From positions 1-39,860 of the forward strand of contig NZ_JQEI01000095.1 of assembly GCF_000743355.1 (NCBI RefSeq): a stretch of 39,860 bases of DNA. Reading direction: 5' to 3'. Shown one piece after another: positions 36,776 through 39,860 of this stretch. The notes beneath the pieces are model-generated. The model was not told the origin of the DNA, did no database searches, and was given only the letters and a program-made list of their open reading frames with translations. Both the position numbers and the translations under genes were made by a program. Source of the stretch: Serratia sp. Ag1 (GTDB lineage: Bacteria; Pseudomonadota; Gammaproteobacteria; Enterobacterales; Enterobacteriaceae). Every line of letters starts with the position of its first letter. The stretch's first letter is position 1.

Positions 36776-37092
36776 TGAAACAGTTTGCAGTTTACAAAAA
36801 TAAATCCCGGAACAAACAAGCATACCCGTATTTTATTGATGTACAGGCAGATATGCTTGCACACCTTAATACTCGCTTGGTTATGCCTTTAACGCAGAAA
36901 GCCAACTCTAATTCGCAGGTAAAAGCGTTAACGCCAGTTATTACAATCGAGCAGATCGATTATGTAGTGCTGGCTACCATGATAACGACAACGGATGTAA
37001 AAAATCTGAAAGCTGAAGATGCAATTATGGATGCTTCACATTTACGCGATCAATTGGTTTCTGCTATTGATATGATGATTTTAGGTATTTAA
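36775..37092 (+). CDS. ccdB: CcdB gyrase-poisoning toxin (105 aa)
   Basis: Toxin of the ccd pair. Characteristic parts are FAVYKNKSRNKQAYPYFIDVQADM, NTRLVMPL and the C-terminal AIDMMILGI. In F the last three residues (Trp99-Gly-Ile) contact gyrase; here the equivalent end is LGI, with Leu where F has Trp. Length is close to F CcdB (101 aa). The start is GTG overlapping ccdA by 1 bp. Together they kill plasmid-free segregants. Confidence 0.9.
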   Translation: MKQFAVYKNKSRNKQAYPYFIDVQADMLAHLNTRLVMPLTQKANSNSQVKALTPVITIEQIDYVVLATMITTTDVKNLKAEDAIMDASHLRDQLVSAIDMMILGI

Positions 37093-37206
37093 ATTTTTGC
37101 TGGTCTGGTAGACATTTCATTAACCGTGGGGGTGTGTTTGCGCTACCTTTCCAGCAAATCCAAATGGATGAGAATGCTTAAATATTAGAGAGTAAGGGGG
37201 TAGGAT

Positions 37207-37344
37207 ATGTTTTATGCTTATGTGACGCTTTCTATGCTTGGTGTACTTACCTGTATGAATACAGATGGAAAAATCTGTGTCACTTCCGCTCTTTTAACAC
37301 TGTTTGCATGTATGATGATGTGGTATGAATCCTTGTCATTATAG
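37207..37344 (+). CDS. Small two-span membrane protein (45 aa)
   Basis: ATG at 37207 behind GGGGGTAGG; stop TAG at 37342-37344. The product begins MFYAYVTLSMLGVLTCMNTD and continues with a second hydrophobic stretch (CVTSALLTLFACMMMWY). It is probably an inner-membrane peptide. No family is recognised. Confidence 0.5.
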   Translation: MFYAYVTLSMLGVLTCMNTDGKICVTSALLTLFACMMMWYESLSL

Positions 37345-37372
37345 ATTTTTAAGAACGGAAAAAGAGGTTGAT

Positions 37373-37627
37373 ATGGTAGGCGAAGGAATTAATACTGTTC
37401 GTGTGAATGGTGAAGTGAAACATATTTCTGAATTAGACCCGGCAACATTAAGCATTGAGTGGTCTAAGTTGAAAAACGAAAACTCCGAACTTTATCGATG
37501 TATCAAAGAAGCTAATTCAGGTTGGCGCGGTTTCATTCTTCGATTAATTGGTGTCAGGCTACCTGATGGAAAAACTATTTGCATCCGTGGCATTAATTCC
37601 AGAAACGACTCAATTTACCCGGAATGA
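37373..37627 (+). CDS. Small unknown protein (84 aa)
   Basis: ATG at 37373 preceded by AAAAAGAGG. The product has INTVRVNGEVKHISELDPATLSIEW at the start and GFILRLIGVRLPDGKTICIRG later, suggesting a small beta-rich fold. No family is recognised. It lies 28 bp after the 45-aa membrane ORF. Confidence 0.6.
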   Translation: MVGEGINTVRVNGEVKHISELDPATLSIEWSKLKNENSELYRCIKEANSGWRGFILRLIGVRLPDGKTICIRGINSRNDSIYPE

Positions 37628-37670
37628 GGCGTATTATACAACTGTGCATTAATAATATAAGGTGAATAAC

Positions 37671-37868
37671 ATGAATGCTAATGAAAAAGTGACTTTAACA
37701 CTGGAGTTAGACACAGAAGTAGCTTGGGCGCTGGCGCAGTTCTGCAAGCGTACAGCGCATTCGGATTGTGCTGTACGCTCCACCTCAGAAGATGAGGCGT
37801 ATCTGATGATGGATGGTGTGAACGCCATCATGCACGGACTGGCAGAATCGGGGATTAATCCCCGCTAG
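37671..37868 (+). CDS. Small unknown protein (65 aa)
   Basis: ATG at 37671 with AAGG about ten bases upstream. The sequence KVTLTLELDTEVAWALAQFCKR then SEDEAYLMMDGVNAIMHGLAESGINPR resembles small conserved uncharacterised proteins frequent on enterobacterial conjugative plasmids. Soluble; no function known to me. Confidence 0.65.
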   Translation: MNANEKVTLTLELDTEVAWALAQFCKRTAHSDCAVRSTSEDEAYLMMDGVNAIMHGLAESGINPR

Positions 37869-37885
37869 CAGAGAAGGAAACAACA

Positions 37886-38281
37886 GTGAAACCAATATTG
37901 TATGTTGTTACAGTGGCTTTGTTAGTCTCCGGGTGTGACCAGGTAAAAAGTGCGATTGATAACGTGATGAAGGATTACGGCCAAGAACCTGCTATAGCAA
38001 TATCACCGGGGTATGAGATAAATAATCACGGACACAAAAGTAAAGTGTATGGCTTCAGCGAGTGCCCGCAATCCGTTTTAAGAAGTCTTATTAGGGAAAC
38101 TGGTTGTATCATTGTTAATCCAGATGACCAAGCCGTATCAGTGTTTATTGGCGATGGGGAAGTACCCCACCAAACTGCTACAAATGAAATTTGGATTGTA
38201 GAACGTCACGGCGAATTCCCCAATAATGCCATTCGATTCAAACGCCCGGATAACTCCTATGTCATTCCCTTTGGAAAATAA
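37886..38281 (+). CDS. Predicted lipoprotein (131 aa)
   Basis: GTG start at 37886 behind AGAAGGAAACAACA. Lipobox LVSGC with Cys17 (VTVALLVSGCDQVKSAI). The mature part includes GFSECPQSVLRSLIRETGC and ends with RFKRPDNSYVIPFGK. It is likely attached to the envelope. A role in surface exclusion or mating is conceivable, but nothing in the sequence fixes it. Confidence 0.7.
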   Translation: MKPILYVVTVALLVSGCDQVKSAIDNVMKDYGQEPAIAISPGYEINNHGHKSKVYGFSECPQSVLRSLIRETGCIIVNPDDQAVSVFIGDGEVPHQTATNEIWIVERHGEFPNNAIRFKRPDNSYVIPFGK

Positions 38282-38298
38282 TTGAGAAGAAGATAATT

Positions 38299-38604
38299 AT
38301 GAAATTCATAGCTATATTAACGATGACATTAGCGGCAAGTTTTACTGCTTCAGCGACGGGTATTCCGCTGATTAATCCAGGCGCACCCATTAAGGTATCT
38401 GAAACCAATAGTTATCGTTGTGGAGCGGATGGTAAGGGGTACATTCTGGATGATGGCAAGTTGCAACCTCTTATTTATTCTGGCGTTGCTGTCACATGCC
38501 ATGATGATAATCTCTGGTTTGAAGGGCGCTCGTTAAGTTTTATGGATATTGTCGCTTTGGATGCAAAAGATATTACTGCGGCCAAAGAAGCACTATCGAA
38601 ATAA
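38299..38604 (+). CDS. Predicted periplasmic protein (101 aa)
   Basis: Signal peptide MKFIAILTMTLAASFTASAT with cleavage near residue 19, then GIPLINPGAPIKVSETNSYRC. Two cysteines (YRCGAD and VTCHDD) could form a disulfide. It lies 17 bp after the lipoprotein gene and 13 bp before the next small membrane ORF, so the three probably form one transcript. No family is recognised. Confidence 0.65.
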   Translation: MKFIAILTMTLAASFTASATGIPLINPGAPIKVSETNSYRCGADGKGYILDDGKLQPLIYSGVAVTCHDDNLWFEGRSLSFMDIVALDAKDITAAKEALSK

Positions 38605-38617
38605 CCTAGGGGTAATA

Positions 38618-38743
38618 ATGATGGATTTTAACGATAAAGAGTTGGGCTGGGTGCTTGCGCTGGGGAGTGTTTGTGTCGTTCTGTGTGTGCTGTTAGGGCT
38701 GGTCATGCTCGCACAACAGCTATTTCCCGGAGTCTTCGGGTGA
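38618..38743 (+). CDS. Single-span membrane peptide (41 aa)
   Basis: ATG at 38618 (a second ATG at 38621) behind TAGGGGTAAT. One hydrophobic helix covers WVLALGSVCVVLCVLLGLVM; the C-terminus is LAQQLFPGVFG. It is the last gene of the rightward small-gene region. Confidence 0.55.
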   Translation: MMDFNDKELGWVLALGSVCVVLCVLLGLVMLAQQLFPGVFG

Positions 38744-38755
38744 ACCCCTGTTAAC

Positions 38756-38796
38756 GGTCATGTAATACCGCTGTATTACCGCTGTATTACATGACC
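38756..38796. terminator. Bidirectional hairpin between convergent genes
   Basis: GGTCATGTAATAC (38756-38768) and GTATTACATGACC (38784-38796) form a perfect 13-bp stem. The 15-base loop repeats CGCTGTATTAC of the right arm, so alternative stems are possible. It lies between the rightward ORF ending at 38743 and the leftward gene ending at 38807. Confidence 0.65.
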
Positions 38797-38806
38797 CTTG
38801 CCCCTC

Positions 38807-39265
38807 TTAACGGCTATTTCTTCTCTCCGCTGCCACATCGGCAATTATCAAAAATTCCTGCTGTAAAAATTTATCCGTTGGCAGATTTTCTTTTACGTAA
38901 TCATTCAGTTTCAGCCAGCTTCGCATCAGATTCAGATCAACGTCCAGCTCACCTAAATCCTGCTGATTCCATTTTGCCACCTGCGAGGCATACCAGGCCG
39001 CCGAGTGAAACGGCCCCTCTTCTTCTTTCTCCAAATCTTTATACATATCGTAGCTTTTCCCCCGGAACGTCAGCCCCCTGACGTCCGGCTCGTTATCAAT
39101 TTCAAAATCCAGCCCCTGCGCTTTTTGCAGATAAATAGTCAGGACTTCCCACGGTTTAATATTGGTGGCCTCATAGGGAAAATATTTAATCATGCTCAGG
39201 CGCACCATGACATACAGATCATGTGCGTTAAATATTGGGTTTTTCATTTTAAACATGACGCTCAT
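38807..39265 (-). CDS. Unknown soluble protein (152 aa)
   Basis: The only leftward gene in the right third. The start at 39265 (MSVMFKMKNPIFNAHDLYVM) has AAGGAACGAG upstream; internal ATGs at 39256 and 39247 are alternatives. The product is helical, with many acidic and aromatic residues (EKEEEGPFHSAAWYASQVAKWNQQDLGE). No family is recognised. Its GC content is visibly higher than that of the adjacent small genes. Confidence 0.7.
   Translation of the reverse strand: MSVMFKMKNPIFNAHDLYVMVRLSMIKYFPYEATNIKPWEVLTIYLQKAQGLDFEIDNEPDVRGLTFRGKSYDMYKDLEKEEEGPFHSAAWYASQVAKWNQQDLGELDVDLNLMRSWLKLNDYVKENLPTDKFLQQEFLIIADVAAERRNSR

Positions 39266-39860
<595 letters not shown>

Overview
The window reads as most of a conjugative plasmid of the Enterobacteriaceae type (Klebsiella/Enterobacter/Escherichia-like). 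Evidence is a replicon with IncI/IncL/M-style antisense-RNA and pseudoknot control, a ccdAB addiction module, an RP4-like set of DNA-processing genes around an oriT, a full VirB/VirD4-type conjugation apparatus, and enterobacterial-looking promoters and terminators. No tRNA, rRNA, CRISPR array or antibiotic-resistance gene is visible. An IS3-family element is cut by the window: one terminus lies at 1-16 and the other begins at 39608, and both junctions abut the same trinucleotide CAG. This suggests a circular molecule opened inside one IS copy, or a contig ending in it.

Layout. 1-2400: ResD-like tyrosine recombinase, ParA ATPase, RHH-type ParB-like protein and two small ORFs; a palindrome of the form GTGTATAACGTTATACAC stands just upstream of four consecutive reading frames. 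2397-2681 and 9777-10063: a ~285-bp inverted repeat enclosing the DNA-processing and replication modules. 2698-8057: traM-traL-traK (leftward), an oriT region with a 3x3 array of 10-bp-spaced repeats, then traJ-traI (rightward), with a probable traH analogue nested in another frame inside traI. 8182-9776: copy-control protein, antisense RNA, RepB-type leader peptide, RepA and a candidate origin. 10293-14319: a very AT-rich four-gene leftward operon (HTH-receiver protein, GT9-like glycosyltransferase-fold protein, exported molybdopterin-oxidoreductase-fold protein without cysteine, hybrid histidine kinase). 14691-28240: TraY-like RHH protein, an rrn-like boxA, then virB1-virB6 (with an Eex-type lipoprotein), virB7-virB10, two small genes, virB11, a coupling protein split over two overlapping genes, and a KikA/TrbM protein. 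28317-31829: secreted SNase-type nuclease, an unknown protein and topoisomerase III. 32322-38743: many small rightward genes, including a J-domain protein and ccdAB, driven in part by three copies of one promoter/operator/leader module, two of them inside a perfect 452-bp direct repeat. 38807-39265: one leftward unknown gene; then the IS3-family end.

How it fits together. TraK/L/M/J/H/I would process oriT, the two-part VirD4 would pass the relaxase-DNA complex to VirB1-11, and Eex would block redundant transfer. If the molecule is circular, the 32-38.7 kb genes are transcribed toward oriT, the orientation expected of a leading region expressed early in the recipient. The repeated promoter modules and many unknown small proteins make that stretch a candidate anti-defence/establishment island. 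The sensory operon at 10-14 kb is the best candidate for an undescribed system: it looks like an acquired envelope-sensing phosphorelay placed between the replication and transfer modules.
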